A DNA stretch of 64,000 nucleotides, taken from Streptomonospora nanhaiensis. Its GTDB lineage: Bacteria; Actinomycetota; Actinomycetes; Streptosporangiales; Streptosporangiaceae. Made by a program: the position numbers and the translations under genes. Each line of letters starts with the position of its first letter. Positions within the stretch are counted from its first letter, which is position 1. Below are positions 45,388-53,587 of the stretch, piece after piece. Location: assembly GCF_026642255.1 (NCBI RefSeq), contig NZ_CP113264.1, positions 3,720,001-3,784,000 of the forward strand, given 5' to 3'. Under the pieces are notes generated by a model. The model saw nothing but the letters and a program-made list of their open reading frames with translations. It did not search any database and was not told the origin of the DNA.

Positions 45388-46818
45388 GTGAGCGCGAAAC
45401 CTCTGATCCCCGATGTCCTGGCTGCCCGCTACGCCTCGGCGGAGCTGGCCCGGCTGTGGTCCCCCGAGTACAAGGTGGTCTCCGAGCGGCGGCTGTGGCT
45501 GGCCGTGCTGCGGGCCCAGTCGCGTCTGGGCGTCGACGTCCCCGACGGCGTCGTCCAGGACTACGAGAAGGTCCTTGAGCAGGTCGACCTGGCCTCGATC
45601 GCGGAGCGCGAGCGGGTCACCCGGCACGACGTGAAGGCCCGGATCGAGGAGTTCAACGCCCTCGCCGGCCACGAGCACGTGCACAAGGGCATGACCTCGC
45701 GCGACCTGACCGAGAACGTCGAGCAGCTGCAGGTGCGCGACAGCCTGCTGCTGGTGCGCGACCGCGTGGTGGCGCTGCTGGCCCGGCTCGGACGGCTGTC
45801 GGCCGAGTACGGCGGGACGGTGATGGCGGGCCGCTCCCACAACGTGGCGGCGCAGGCCACGACCCTGGGCAAGCGGTTCGCGTCGATCGCCGACGAGGTG
45901 CTGGTCGCCCACGGCCGGCTGGAGGAGCTGATCGCCCGCTACCCGCTGCGCGGGATCAAGGGGCCGGTGGGCACAGCGCAGGACATGCTGGACCTGCTGG
46001 GCGGCGACCGCGGGGCGCTGGCCGCCCTGGAGGACGAGGTGGCCGGGCACCTGGGCTTCGCGCACCGGTTCACGAGCGTGGGGCAGGTGTACCCCCGTTC
46101 GCTGGACTTCGAGGTGCTGACGGCGCTGGTGCAGCTGGCGGCGGGCCCGTCCTCGCTGGCCAAGACGATCCGGCTGATGGCCGGGCACGAGCTGGTGACC
46201 GAGGGGTTCGCCGAGGGCCAGGTCGGCTCGTCGGCCATGCCCCACAAGATGAACACGCGTTCGTGCGAGCGGGTCAACGGGCTGACCGTGGTCCTGCGCG
46301 GTTACGCGTCGATGGCCGGCGAGCTGGCCGGGGACCAGTGGAACGAGGGCGACGTGTCGTGCTCGGTGGTGCGCAGGGTGGCGCTGCCGGACGCGTTCTT
46401 CGCCTTCGACGGCCTGGTCGAGACGATGCTGACGGTGCTGGACGAGTTCGGCGCCTTCCCCGCTGTGGTCTCCGCCGAGCTGGACCGGTACCTGCCGTTC
46501 CTGGCCACGACCAAGATGCTGATGGCGGCCGTGCGCGCGGGCGTGGGCCGGGAGACCGCCCACGAGCTGATCAAGGAGCACGCGGTGGGTGCGGCCCTGG
46601 CGATGCGCCAGGAGGGCGTGGGCAACCGGCTCCTGGAGCGGCTGGGCGCGGACGAGCGCTTCCCGCTGGACCGTGCCGCGCTGGAGGAGCTGCTCGAGGA
46701 CCGGATCACCTTCACGGGGGCCGCGGCCGACCAGGTCGCCTCCGTGGTGGCGCGGATCGACGGGATCGTGGCGGAGCGCCCGGAGGCCGCCGCCTACTCC
46801 CCCGGTTCGATCCTGTAG
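45388..46818 (+). CDS. purB: Adenylosuccinate lyase
   Basis: A 476-residue fumarase/aspartase-superfamily enzyme acting twice in purine synthesis (SAICAR to AICAR, adenylosuccinate to AMP). It shows the three family blocks: KGMTSRDLTENVEQLQV, the His base in AGRSHNVAAQATTLGKRF, and the signature GQVGSSAMPHKMNTRSCERV. Length is that of the long actinobacterial PurB. The GTG start is supported by the leaderless -10 box. It is followed by tandem strong hairpins. No other pur genes are near. Confidence 0.95.
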   Translation: MSAKPLIPDVLAARYASAELARLWSPEYKVVSERRLWLAVLRAQSRLGVDVPDGVVQDYEKVLEQVDLASIAERERVTRHDVKARIEEFNALAGHEHVHKGMTSRDLTENVEQLQVRDSLLLVRDRVVALLARLGRLSAEYGGTVMAGRSHNVAAQATTLGKRFASIADEVLVAHGRLEELIARYPLRGIKGPVGTAQDMLDLLGGDRGALAALEDEVAGHLGFAHRFTSVGQVYPRSLDFEVLTALVQLAAGPSSLAKTIRLMAGHELVTEGFAEGQVGSSAMPHKMNTRSCERVNGLTVVLRGYASMAGELAGDQWNEGDVSCSVVRRVALPDAFFAFDGLVETMLTVLDEFGAFPAVVSAELDRYLPFLATTKMLMAAVRAGVGRETAHELIKEHAVGAALAMRQEGVGNRLLERLGADERFPLDRAALEELLEDRITFTGAAADQVASVVARIDGIVAERPEAAAYSPGSIL

Positions 46819-46825
46819 CCGTTCC

Positions 46826-46890
46826 GGCCCCGCGACGCGTCGCCGCGGGGCCGGCCGCCGGGCCCGGGACGGGGGCGCCGTCCCGGGCCC
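46826..46890 (+). terminator. Tandem hairpins after purB
   Basis: First hairpin GGCCCCGCG/CGCGGGGCC with a 9-nt loop, second GGGCCCGGGACG with its complement (12 bp) and a 7-nt loop. They start 8 nt after the stop codon. No T-run, but the stems are very stable. Confidence 0.75.
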
Positions 46891-47020
46891 TCCGTGTGTC
46901 CTGGGCCCTCGCCCGCCCGGGGCCGTGTATGACGCAGTTCACTCGTGCTAACACTGGGTCCGAAAGTTAACGCCTATTACGGTGAGGGGACCAGACCGCC
47001 CGCGAACCCCCGGAGCCCCC

Positions 47021-47263
47021 GTGACCGACCCCTCCTCCTTCGGCGCCGCCCTGTGGACCCTGCTGATCGTCGCCACGCTCGTCGTCGCGCTGGGAGTGGC
47101 CGCCGTGTCCGACATGGCCATGCGCCGCCGCGAGGACCGAGCCGCCCGGAAGACCCCGGCGACCGGCCCGGGCTCCCGTTCCGCCTCCCCCGCCGCCCGG
47201 GCGCCGCAGGCGGGCGCGACCGCGGGCGGCGTCCCCGACCGCGACGCCGCCGAACGCCGCTGA
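47021..47263 (+). CDS. Small single-pass membrane protein
   Basis: An 80-residue protein: short start TDPSSFGAA, one strong transmembrane helix (LWTLLIVATLVVALGVAAVS), then a basic cytoplasmic stretch DMAMRRREDRAARK and a low-complexity Ala/Gly/Pro tail. The GTG has CGGAG five bases upstream. The helix and positive-inside tail support a real gene; there is no recognisable family. Sequence upstream (46923-46985) is AT-richer, as for a promoter, with TATTAC as a possible -10. Confidence 0.5.
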   Translation: MTDPSSFGAALWTLLIVATLVVALGVAAVSDMAMRRREDRAARKTPATGPGSRSASPAARAPQAGATAGGVPDRDAAERR

Positions 47264-47576
47264 CCGCAGCAGCACCTCCCGCGGGACGTCCGGTGCCCGC
47301 CCGCGGAGACCGTGACCGCGCAGCGCTCCGCCTCCCCTCGCTCGGCCGCCGGGCCCGTCGTGGACGCGCGCGCCGGTCCCGGGCCGGGCCCGGCCAAACG
47401 CCGTGATCACCGACGACACGAGCAGGCCGTCGGCCTCGGCCGTGCGGCCCGGGCGGTGGGCCGCCCACACGAACGCCGACGGCCGGCGGAGGGGCAGGGC
47501 CGTGCCCGGCAGCCCGGGGACCTGCCCACCGGGCGGGGCCTGCGCCTCCCGGCTCCGGCCCCGAGGGGAGCCGTCC
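47264..47576. other. 3'-3' gap, nothing seen
   Basis: About 310 nt between the small membrane protein and the dehydratase stop codons. GC-rich, with open frames of random Arg/Pro composition; no convincing gene, hairpin with T-run or repeat. Confidence 0.4.
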
Positions 47577-48536
47577 TCAGCCCTGTGCCACCAGGCGGGC
47601 GAAGAGGCCGGGATCGGCGTTGCCTCCCGACACCACCGCCACGGTCGCCTCGGGCCGCCCGGGGACGGTGTCGATCCGGCCGGCGAGGAGGGCGGCGGCC
47701 GCCAGGGCCCCGCTGGGCTCGGCGACGACGCGGGCGCCGTGGGCCAGCACGCCGACGGCGCGGGCGATCTCGTCCTCGGTGACGGTGACGATCCCGTCGA
47801 GTCTGGCGGCGAGGTGCGCGAACGTGCGCTCGGAGAGGCCCACGCGGACGCCGTCGGCCATGGTGCGGCCGGTGCGCTCGGGCGGCCAGGTGACGGGGTG
47901 TCCCACGCTCAGGCTCTCGGCCGCGTCGGCGGCGAGCTCGGGTTCGACGCCGATGACGCGGACGCGGCGCGGGTGGACGGTCCAGGCCGCGGTGGACACC
48001 CCGGAGGCCAGCCCTCCCCCGCCCACGGGGACGACGACGGTGGTCACCTCGGGCGACTGCTCCAGGATCTCCAGGCCGACGGTGCCCTGCCCGGCGATGA
48101 CGTCCGGGTCGTCGAAGGGCGGGATCAGCGCGAGCCCCTCGGTCCGGGCCAGTTCCCCGGCGACCGCCTCCCGCTCCCGGGGCGGCGCCATGACGACGCG
48201 GGCCCCGAGGGCGCGTATCCGGTCGACCTTGACCTCGGGCGCCCCCTCGGGGACCACGACGGTGCAGGGCGCCCCGTGCCGGGCGGCGGCGAGGGCGAGG
48301 GCCTGTCCGTGGTTGCCGGAGGAGTGCGTGACCACGCCGGAACGGCGCTGCCCCGGACCGAGCAGGGCGACGGCGTTGGTGGCGCCCCGGATCTTGAAGG
48401 CGCCCGTGGCCTGGAGGCTCTCGGGTTTGAGGAGGAAGTCCGCACCCGGGGGACCCGCCGTCAGGGGCGTGCGGACCACGTGGCCCTGGAGGCGGGTGGC
48501 TGCGGCGCGGACGTCGTCGGCGGTGACCAGTTCCAT
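47577..48536 (-). CDS. Threonine dehydratase / serine racemase-like PLP enzyme
   Basis: A 319-residue fold-type II PLP protein. The Schiff-base lysine is in ATGAFKIRGATNAV, the phosphate loop in HSSGNHGQALALAA and the glycine loop in VVVPVGGGGLASG. There is no regulatory ACT domain, so it matches catabolic threonine dehydratase or serine racemase. The ATG before ELVTADDV is the start consistent with family length. Together with the LysR-linked enzyme near 22.4-23.3 kb this makes two such paralogues in the window. Divergent from a flavin reductase gene across 59 nt. Confidence 0.9.
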   Translation of the reverse strand: MELVTADDVRAAATRLQGHVVRTPLTAGPPGADFLLKPESLQATGAFKIRGATNAVALLGPGQRRSGVVTHSSGNHGQALALAAARHGAPCTVVVPEGAPEVKVDRIRALGARVVMAPPREREAVAGELARTEGLALIPPFDDPDVIAGQGTVGLEILEQSPEVTTVVVPVGGGGLASGVSTAAWTVHPRRVRVIGVEPELAADAAESLSVGHPVTWPPERTGRTMADGVRVGLSERTFAHLAARLDGIVTVTEDEIARAVGVLAHGARVVAEPSGALAAAALLAGRIDTVPGRPEATVAVVSGGNADPGLFARLVAQG

Positions 48537-48581
48537 GCGCCGTGTATGCCCGTCGGCTGCGCCGGCACACGGCCGAGGCTG

Positions 48582-48595
48582 CATAATCGGAGCCG
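48582..48595 (+). promoter_or_regulatory. Leaderless promoter of the flavin reductase
   Basis: A -10 box CATAAT, one base off consensus, followed by eight bases and the ATG. Confidence 0.5.
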
Positions 48596-49189
48596 ATGCG
48601 TACCGAATGGACCCCAGACGACCTGCCCGGACGGGCGTTCTACCAGCTGATGACCTCCGTGGTGGTGCCGCGCCCCATCGCGTGGGTCTCCACCACGTCC
48701 GGCGACGGCGTGGACAACCTGGCGCCGCACTCGTTCTTCACGATCTCCTGCACCGAGCCCCCGATCGTGCAGTTCACGTCGGTGCGGCGCAAGGACTCGC
48801 TGCGCAACGCGGAGGAGACCGGCGAGTTCGTGGTGAACCTGGCCCCGGAGGCGATGTGGGACCAGGTCAACGCCAGCGGCACCCCCTACCCGCCGGAGGT
48901 CGACGAGTTCGAGGCCCTGGGGATCGGGCGCGAGGCGAGCGTGTCGGTGCGTCCGCCGCGGGTGGCGGGGTCCCCGGTGGCGCTGGAGTGCACCCTGCAC
49001 TCGACGCTGGGGCTGGGCGACTCCACGGTGGTGTTCGGAAGGGTCGTGCGTGTGGCCGTGCGCGAGGACGTGCTCGCGGACGGGCACCCGGACGTGGAGC
49101 TGATGCGCCCATTGGCGCGGCTGGGCCGCAACGAGTGGTCGACGCTGGGCGAGGTGCGGGCGGTGGACCGCCTCCCCTACCGCCCCTGA
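48596..49189 (+). CDS. Flavin reductase-like (DIM6/NTAB) protein
   Basis: A 197-residue FMN-binding split-barrel protein. The landmarks of the flavin-reductase-like domain are PRPIAWVSTTSGDGVDNLAPHSFFTISC, the FMN-binding strand, followed by KDSLRNAEETGEFVVNL. The family reduces flavins with NAD(P)H or keeps bound FMN for other chemistry; the exact reaction is unknown. Leaderless start. A strong hairpin follows 19 nt after the stop. Confidence 0.88.
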   Translation: MRTEWTPDDLPGRAFYQLMTSVVVPRPIAWVSTTSGDGVDNLAPHSFFTISCTEPPIVQFTSVRRKDSLRNAEETGEFVVNLAPEAMWDQVNASGTPYPPEVDEFEALGIGREASVSVRPPRVAGSPVALECTLHSTLGLGDSTVVFGRVVRVAVREDVLADGHPDVELMRPLARLGRNEWSTLGEVRAVDRLPYRP

Positions 49190-49207
49190 GGGCGGGCGCG
49201 GAGGCGA

Positions 49208-49238
49208 CCGGCCCCGGAAGAGCCGGTTCCGGGGCCGG
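49208..49238. terminator. Bidirectional hairpin between flavin reductase and LPMO genes
   Basis: CCGGCCCCGGAA paired with TTCCGGGGCCGG (12 bp perfect), 7-nt loop. It follows the flavin reductase closely and is about 160 nt past the LPMO stop on the other strand. Confidence 0.7.
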
Positions 49239-49399
49239 CGGCTCCGCCCGGGCCGCCGGCGCGAGGGGCCGGTCCGCGCTCCGGCCCGGGAGCGGTTCGG
49301 GGCGCGGCGTGCTGCGGCCGGTGTTCGGCGTTTCGCACGCCGGCGCCCCGCGCGGGTCGGAGCGCGGCGGTCCGGGCCCGCGGTCGCGGGCGGGGCCGG

Positions 49400-50476
49400 T
49401 CAGTCCTCGTGGCAGGCCACGAGGGGCTCGATGTTCACGCCCGGGTGGGTGGCGGTGAACCCGAAGCTGGTGGACTCCCCGGGATCGAGCTGCCCGTTGT
49501 GGGCGGAGTTGCGGGCCTCGAAGTGCGCGCCGTGGTTGACGAGGGCGGCGTTCCAGACGCTGGAGATCTCCTGGCGGTTGGCGAACACCCAGTCGACCAT
49601 CCAGCCGTCGACGCCCTCCTCCCCCGCGGTGACCTCGACGTCCACCTGGAAGCCGTTGGACCACTGGTTGGTGACGGTGTACTCGGCCGTGCAGTGGTCA
49701 CCGGGCGGGTCGGTGGGGCCGGGCGTCGGCTCCTCCGTGGGGTCCGGGTCCGGGGAGGGGTCCGGGTCCGGGGAGGGGTCCGGGTCCGGCCCGGGGCCGG
49801 TGCCCGGGTCCTCGCCGAAGACCACGTCGGAGCAGTTGTAGAACGCCTCGGGGCTGTCGGAGCGCTCCCACACCACGTAGACGATGTGGCGCCCCTCCCG
49901 GTCCGGCAGGTCCACGTCCCAGTAGTACTCGGCTCCGGCGTCGCCGCCGCTGCGCAGCGGCGGGTCCGTCACCTCGTCGACGAGTTCCAGGTCGTCCCAG
50001 TTCAGCGCCTGCTCGGGGTCGAAGCCGTCCTCGGTGACGTAGGTGCGGAAGACCCCGGGGTGCGGGGCCCAGGCGTTGTGCCGGAACTCCACGGTGGTGT
50101 TCGGCTCCAGGGCCGTGGTGGGCCAGTCGGTGCGGGCCGCGTTGAAGGCCGCGAACCTGTCGGTGGGGCCGCACAGCTCGCCGTCGGCCACGACCTCCTG
50201 GTGGCGGCCGTCGGCGTCGCTGATGAGGTTGCCGAACCAGTTCCAGAACGGGTAGTCGCCGCCCTCGGCCAGGGCGTCGGCGCAGGCCTCGTTGGTGGGC
50301 CGGAGCGCGCCGCCGCCGGTGCCGCCGGTGGCGTCCTGGAAGCAGGCGTAGGTGCGGCTGGCCGGGTAGGTGAACGCTCCGTGGGCCTCGGCGGAGTCGG
50401 GCAGGACGACGACGGCGGTGCCGACGGCGAGCCCGCCGAGCGCCGCTGCCAGGGCGATGGCGTTGCGTGACCTCAT
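49400..50476 (-). CDS. AA10 lytic polysaccharide monooxygenase with CBM2
   Basis: A 358-residue secreted copper enzyme. The signal peptide ends SAEA, leaving His32 as mature residue 1 (HGAFTYPASRTYAC), the first ligand of the copper histidine brace; the second is the His of APHPGVFRTY. The AA10 catalytic domain (to about residue 225) is followed by a Pro-Asp linker (PDPDPSPDPDPSPDPDP) and a family 2 cellulose-binding module beginning CTAEYTVTNQWSNGFQV. AA10 enzymes with CBM2 usually cut crystalline cellulose oxidatively. Last gene of the biomass cluster; it should boost the GH48 enzyme. Confidence 0.93.
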   Translation of the reverse strand: MRSRNAIALAAALGGLAVGTAVVVLPDSAEAHGAFTYPASRTYACFQDATGGTGGGALRPTNEACADALAEGGDYPFWNWFGNLISDADGRHQEVVADGELCGPTDRFAAFNAARTDWPTTALEPNTTVEFRHNAWAPHPGVFRTYVTEDGFDPEQALNWDDLELVDEVTDPPLRSGGDAGAEYYWDVDLPDREGRHIVYVVWERSDSPEAFYNCSDVVFGEDPGTGPGPDPDPSPDPDPSPDPDPTEEPTPGPTDPPGDHCTAEYTVTNQWSNGFQVDVEVTAGEEGVDGWMVDWVFANRQEISSVWNAALVNHGAHFEARNSAHNGQLDPGESTSFGFTATHPGVNIEPLVACHED

Positions 50477-50503
50477 GGGCCACTCCTATCTCTGTGGGGG
50501 AGG

Positions 50504-50529
50504 CCCGGCCGCGCGGGGCGGCGCGGCCG
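50504..50529 (-). terminator. Intercistronic hairpin, mannanase-LPMO
   Basis: CCGGCCGCGC/GCGCGGCCGG, 10 bp, 6-nt loop, between the GH5 stop and the LPMO start. No T-run: a partial terminator or an RNA-stability element. Confidence 0.5.
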
Positions 50530-50554
50530 GGGTTCTGTTCCGACCCTGTACGGG

Positions 50555-51913
50555 TCAGGCGGAGCAGGAGAGTGCGGGAGCGGAGAGGGTGCCGCCGTGG
50601 GTGCCGGTGAAGCCGAACGAGGTGGACTCGCCCGCGTCGAGCGCTCCGTTGTAGGGGGCGTTCACGGCGGTGACGGCGGATCCGCTGCTGGAGACGGTGG
50701 CGTTCCAGGCGTGGCCCACGGCCTCGCCCGCGCCGGCGGTCCAGGTGACGGTCCAGCCGGTGATGTCGGTCGCGGCGGTGACGGTCACCTCGCCCTGGAA
50801 TCCGTCGTGCCACCGGTTGGTGACGCGGTACTCGGCCCCGCAGTCCCCGGCCGGGTCGGTGGGCTGTTCCGTGGGCGGGTCGGTGGGCTCCTCGGTCGGC
50901 GGGTCGGTGGGCTCGCCCGGGCCGCCGTAGACCGGGGCCTCGACGGAGGTCTCGGCGATGCCGTCGGGACCGTGGAAGATGCGCTCGCCCCAGGGGGTGA
51001 GGCTGTCGACGTCGAACCCCTCGACCATGTCGAGGTACTCCACGGGGGAACCGTTGCCGCTCCAGGACCAGCCGATGTAGCCCAGGCCCAGGCGCTCGGT
51101 GTGGGCCATGATGGCGTCCTCGTCGGGGTTGCCGTCGCTGTGGTCGATGCCGAACTCGCCGACGATCAGCGGCAGGCCGGCGTCGGTGAAGTGCTCCAGG
51201 TAGGAGACCACCGTGGACTCCTGTTGGTAGACCCCGTACATGTGGACGGAGAACACCGTGTTGGCGTCGGGGTCGGCGTCGAAGACGCCCTGGGCGTTGT
51301 CGCGCATGGTCCCCGACCAGTCCTGGCCCCAGTTGGGAGCGTCCACGACCAGGGTGTGGTCGAACCCGGCGTCGCGCAGCCGGTTGATCGCCTCGCCGGT
51401 GGCGGAGGCCCAGTTCTGGTTGGTGGCGGCGTCGTTGCCGAAGGGCTCGTTGCCGATGTTGACGAGGACGTGGTCCTCCTCCCCCTCGACGGCGTCCTGG
51501 ACGCGCAGCCAGTAGTCGACGGCCTGGTCCAGGGTGGCCGCCCCGTCCTGGTCGCCGTAGCCGGTGGTGTCGTGCACCTCCAGCATGCAGATCAGCCGGT
51601 TGGCCTTGCAGTCGGCCACGACGGCGGCGACGTCGGCGGCGCTGTTCTCGGTCCAGCGCTGCCCGCTGCTGAGGACGACGCGGACGGTGTTGGCGCCCAG
51701 GGACTTGATGTCGGCGAGGGCGCCGGTCTCCTGGGGGTACCAGGTGTGGGCGTGGCTGACGCCCCGGATGACGAAGTCGTTCCCGGCGGCGTCGACGAGT
51801 CGGCCGTCGCTGACCCGGAACCCGGTGTCGGCGTGGGCCGGCGCGGTGTGGACGAGGAGGGCGGTGACGAGGCTGAGGACCGCCCCGAGGGCGATGAGCA
51901 GGCGTGTGGCCAT
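50555..51913 (-). CDS. Secreted GH5 beta-mannanase-like enzyme with CBM2
   Basis: A 452-residue secreted glycoside hydrolase. A signal peptide ends APAHA. The GH5 domain reads GFRVSDGRLVDAAGNDFVIR then GVSHAHTWYP, the pattern of Streptomyces GH5_8 beta-mannanases and not of GH5 endocellulases; acid/base Glu in NIGNEPFGN, nucleophile Glu in IVGEFGIDHSDG. A Pro-Thr-Glu linker (PTDPPTEEPTDPPTEQPTDP) joins a CBM2 that begins CGAEYRVTNRWHDGFQG. It should cut mannan backbones in the wall while bound to cellulose. The CBM2 DNA is nearly identical to that of the neighbouring xylanase. The subfamily assignment is by motif only. Confidence 0.88.
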   Translation of the reverse strand: MATRLLIALGAVLSLVTALLVHTAPAHADTGFRVSDGRLVDAAGNDFVIRGVSHAHTWYPQETGALADIKSLGANTVRVVLSSGQRWTENSAADVAAVVADCKANRLICMLEVHDTTGYGDQDGAATLDQAVDYWLRVQDAVEGEEDHVLVNIGNEPFGNDAATNQNWASATGEAINRLRDAGFDHTLVVDAPNWGQDWSGTMRDNAQGVFDADPDANTVFSVHMYGVYQQESTVVSYLEHFTDAGLPLIVGEFGIDHSDGNPDEDAIMAHTERLGLGYIGWSWSGNGSPVEYLDMVEGFDVDSLTPWGERIFHGPDGIAETSVEAPVYGGPGEPTDPPTEEPTDPPTEQPTDPAGDCGAEYRVTNRWHDGFQGEVTVTAATDITGWTVTWTAGAGEAVGHAWNATVSSSGSAVTAVNAPYNGALDAGESTSFGFTGTHGGTLSAPALSCSA

Positions 51914-51956
51914 GGGGTCTCCAGTGGTGGGGGGTGTGTCGTGGAGGGGGCCGGGC

Positions 51957-52045
51957 GCCACCGGCCCGAGGAGGGGCGGGCCGGTGGCGGTCGGTGGGCG
52001 CCGGCCGGGGGCCGCCGTGGGAGGCGGCCCCGGTCCCCGGCGCCC
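51957..52045 (-). terminator. Two strong intercistronic hairpins, xylanase-mannanase
   Basis: 51957-51988: GCCACCGGCCCG with its 12-bp complement and an 8-nt loop. 51996-52045: GGGCGCCGG/CCGGCGCCC outer stem with a GC-rich inner stem. Both lie in the 160 nt between the GH10 stop and the GH5 start. No T-run follows. Confidence 0.55.
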
Positions 52046-52073
52046 GGTCGTGGGGCGGGCGGGCCCGCGGGGG

Positions 52074-53504
52074 TCAGGTCCCGGTGCAGACGGGTTGCGG
52101 TGCGGAGACGGTCCCCTCGTGGGTGCCGGTGAGGCCGAACGAGGTGGACCGGCCTGCCGCGACCCTGGCGTTGTGGACGGCGTTCACGGCGGTGACGGCG
52201 GACCCGCTGCTGGAGACGGAGGCGTTCCAGGCGTGACCGACGCGTTCACCTCCGCCGAAGTCCCAGGTCACGGTCCATCCGTCGAGGTCCCTGCCGGCGG
52301 TGACGGTCACCTCGGCCTGGAAGCCGTTCGGCCACTGGTTGGTGACGCGGTACTCGGCCTCGCAGTCCCCGGCCGGGTCGGTGGGCTCCTCCGTGGGCGG
52401 GTCGGTCGGCTGTGGGCCCGGGGTGCCCCCGAGGGCCTCGTGGACCGCCCAGTAGGCGGGTTTGGGCTGGTAGGACTCGTCGATGGGCAGGGCCGCGCCC
52501 TGGCCGTCGAAGTGGTCGGGGACCCAGGAGTAGGCGTCGGTGACGCCCCAGACGGTCACGCCCGTGCAGCCGTCGACCTCCAGGCAGGTGGTCACGACCT
52601 CCCGGTAGTCGTCCGCCTGCCGCTCCAGGTCGGCCTGGCTCGCGGGGACGTTCATCCGGATGTCGAGCTCGGTGATCCGCACCTTCAACCCGAGGTCCGT
52701 GAACCGCTCGATGTTCTGGCGCATGCTGGCGGGGACCTGTCCGACGATCAGGTGGCTCTGGAAGCCGATCCCGTCCAGGGGGACGCCCTGGTCCAGCAGG
52801 TCGACGACCAGGTCGTAGTAGGCGTCGCTCTTGGCGTTGACGCCGTCGATGCTGTAGTCGTTGATGTACAGCTCCGCCGCGGGGTCGGCCGCCCTGGCCA
52901 TGCGCAGGGACTCGGCGACGAAGTCCTCCCCCAGGGTGCGGTGGAAGACCGAGTCCCGGAACCGCGCGTCGTCCCCGATGGGCTCGTTGACGACGTCCCA
53001 GGTGTCGATCCGCCCGGCGTAGCGGCCCATGGTCGTGCTGATGTGGTCGTCCATGACGGCCAGCAGCTCGTCGGCCGTGAAACCGCCGCCGGACACCCAC
53101 GAGGGCAGCTGGCTGTGCCAGACCAGGGTGTGTCCGTGGACGTCCTGGCCGTTGGCCTCGGCGAAGTCCACGACCCGGTCGGCGCCGGCCCACGAGTACT
53201 GGCCCCGCTGCGGTTGGACCGCCTCCCACTTGAGGTCGTTCTCGTGGGTGACGGAGTTGAACTCGGCGGAGGCGGTCTCCGCGTACTGGGCCTCTCCGAG
53301 GCGGTGGGACGCGAGGGCGGTGCCCATGAACACGCCCCGCTGGTCGGCCAGGTCCCGGAGGGTCTCCTCCTGCGCGGTCCCGGCCGGCGGCTCCTCCTGT
53401 CCGTGGGCGGAGGCCGCGAAGCCCCCGGCGAGCAGGCCCGCCGCGAGGACGGTCGCGGCGACGGCCCCGGCACGGCGGCGCGCGTGCCCCGTGTTCTCCG
53501 ACAT
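52074..53504 (-). CDS. Secreted GH10 endo-beta-1,4-xylanase with CBM2
   Basis: A 476-residue xylanase. The signal peptide ends around ASAHG. The GH10 barrel shows FNSVTHENDLKWEAVQP, the HGHTLVWHSQLP motif, the acid/base Glu in WDVVNEPIGDD and the nucleophile Glu in VRITELDIRMN. The family hydrolyses xylan. A short PT-E linker leads to a C-terminal CBM2 with tryptophans for cellulose binding (NQWPNGFQAEVTV, GWTVTWDF). It starts 83 nt after GH48 and probably shares its transcript. The ATG has TAGGAGA upstream. Confidence 0.95.
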   Translation of the reverse strand: MSENTGHARRRAGAVAATVLAAGLLAGGFAASAHGQEEPPAGTAQEETLRDLADQRGVFMGTALASHRLGEAQYAETASAEFNSVTHENDLKWEAVQPQRGQYSWAGADRVVDFAEANGQDVHGHTLVWHSQLPSWVSGGGFTADELLAVMDDHISTTMGRYAGRIDTWDVVNEPIGDDARFRDSVFHRTLGEDFVAESLRMARAADPAAELYINDYSIDGVNAKSDAYYDLVVDLLDQGVPLDGIGFQSHLIVGQVPASMRQNIERFTDLGLKVRITELDIRMNVPASQADLERQADDYREVVTTCLEVDGCTGVTVWGVTDAYSWVPDHFDGQGAALPIDESYQPKPAYWAVHEALGGTPGPQPTDPPTEEPTDPAGDCEAEYRVTNQWPNGFQAEVTVTAGRDLDGWTVTWDFGGGERVGHAWNASVSSSGSAVTAVNAVHNARVAAGRSTSFGLTGTHEGTVSAPQPVCTGT

Positions 53505-53544
53505 GGTCTCTCCTACCTTTCCACGATGTGGCGTTGCGGGATGG

Positions 53545-53573
53545 GGGGCCGGGCGCCCGCGGCGCCCGGCCCC
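53545..53573 (-). terminator. Intercistronic hairpin, GH48-xylanase
   Basis: A 13-bp perfect stem (GGGGCCGGGCGCC with its complement) and 3-nt loop, 14 nt after the GH48 stop. No T-run. Confidence 0.6.
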
Positions 53574-53587
53574 GAGGTGGTCCGTGC

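Noticed and set aside
46799..46820. GGTTCGATCC as a tRNA T-loop
   Set aside because: It is the end of the purB coding sequence and no acceptor or anticodon arm can be built around it.
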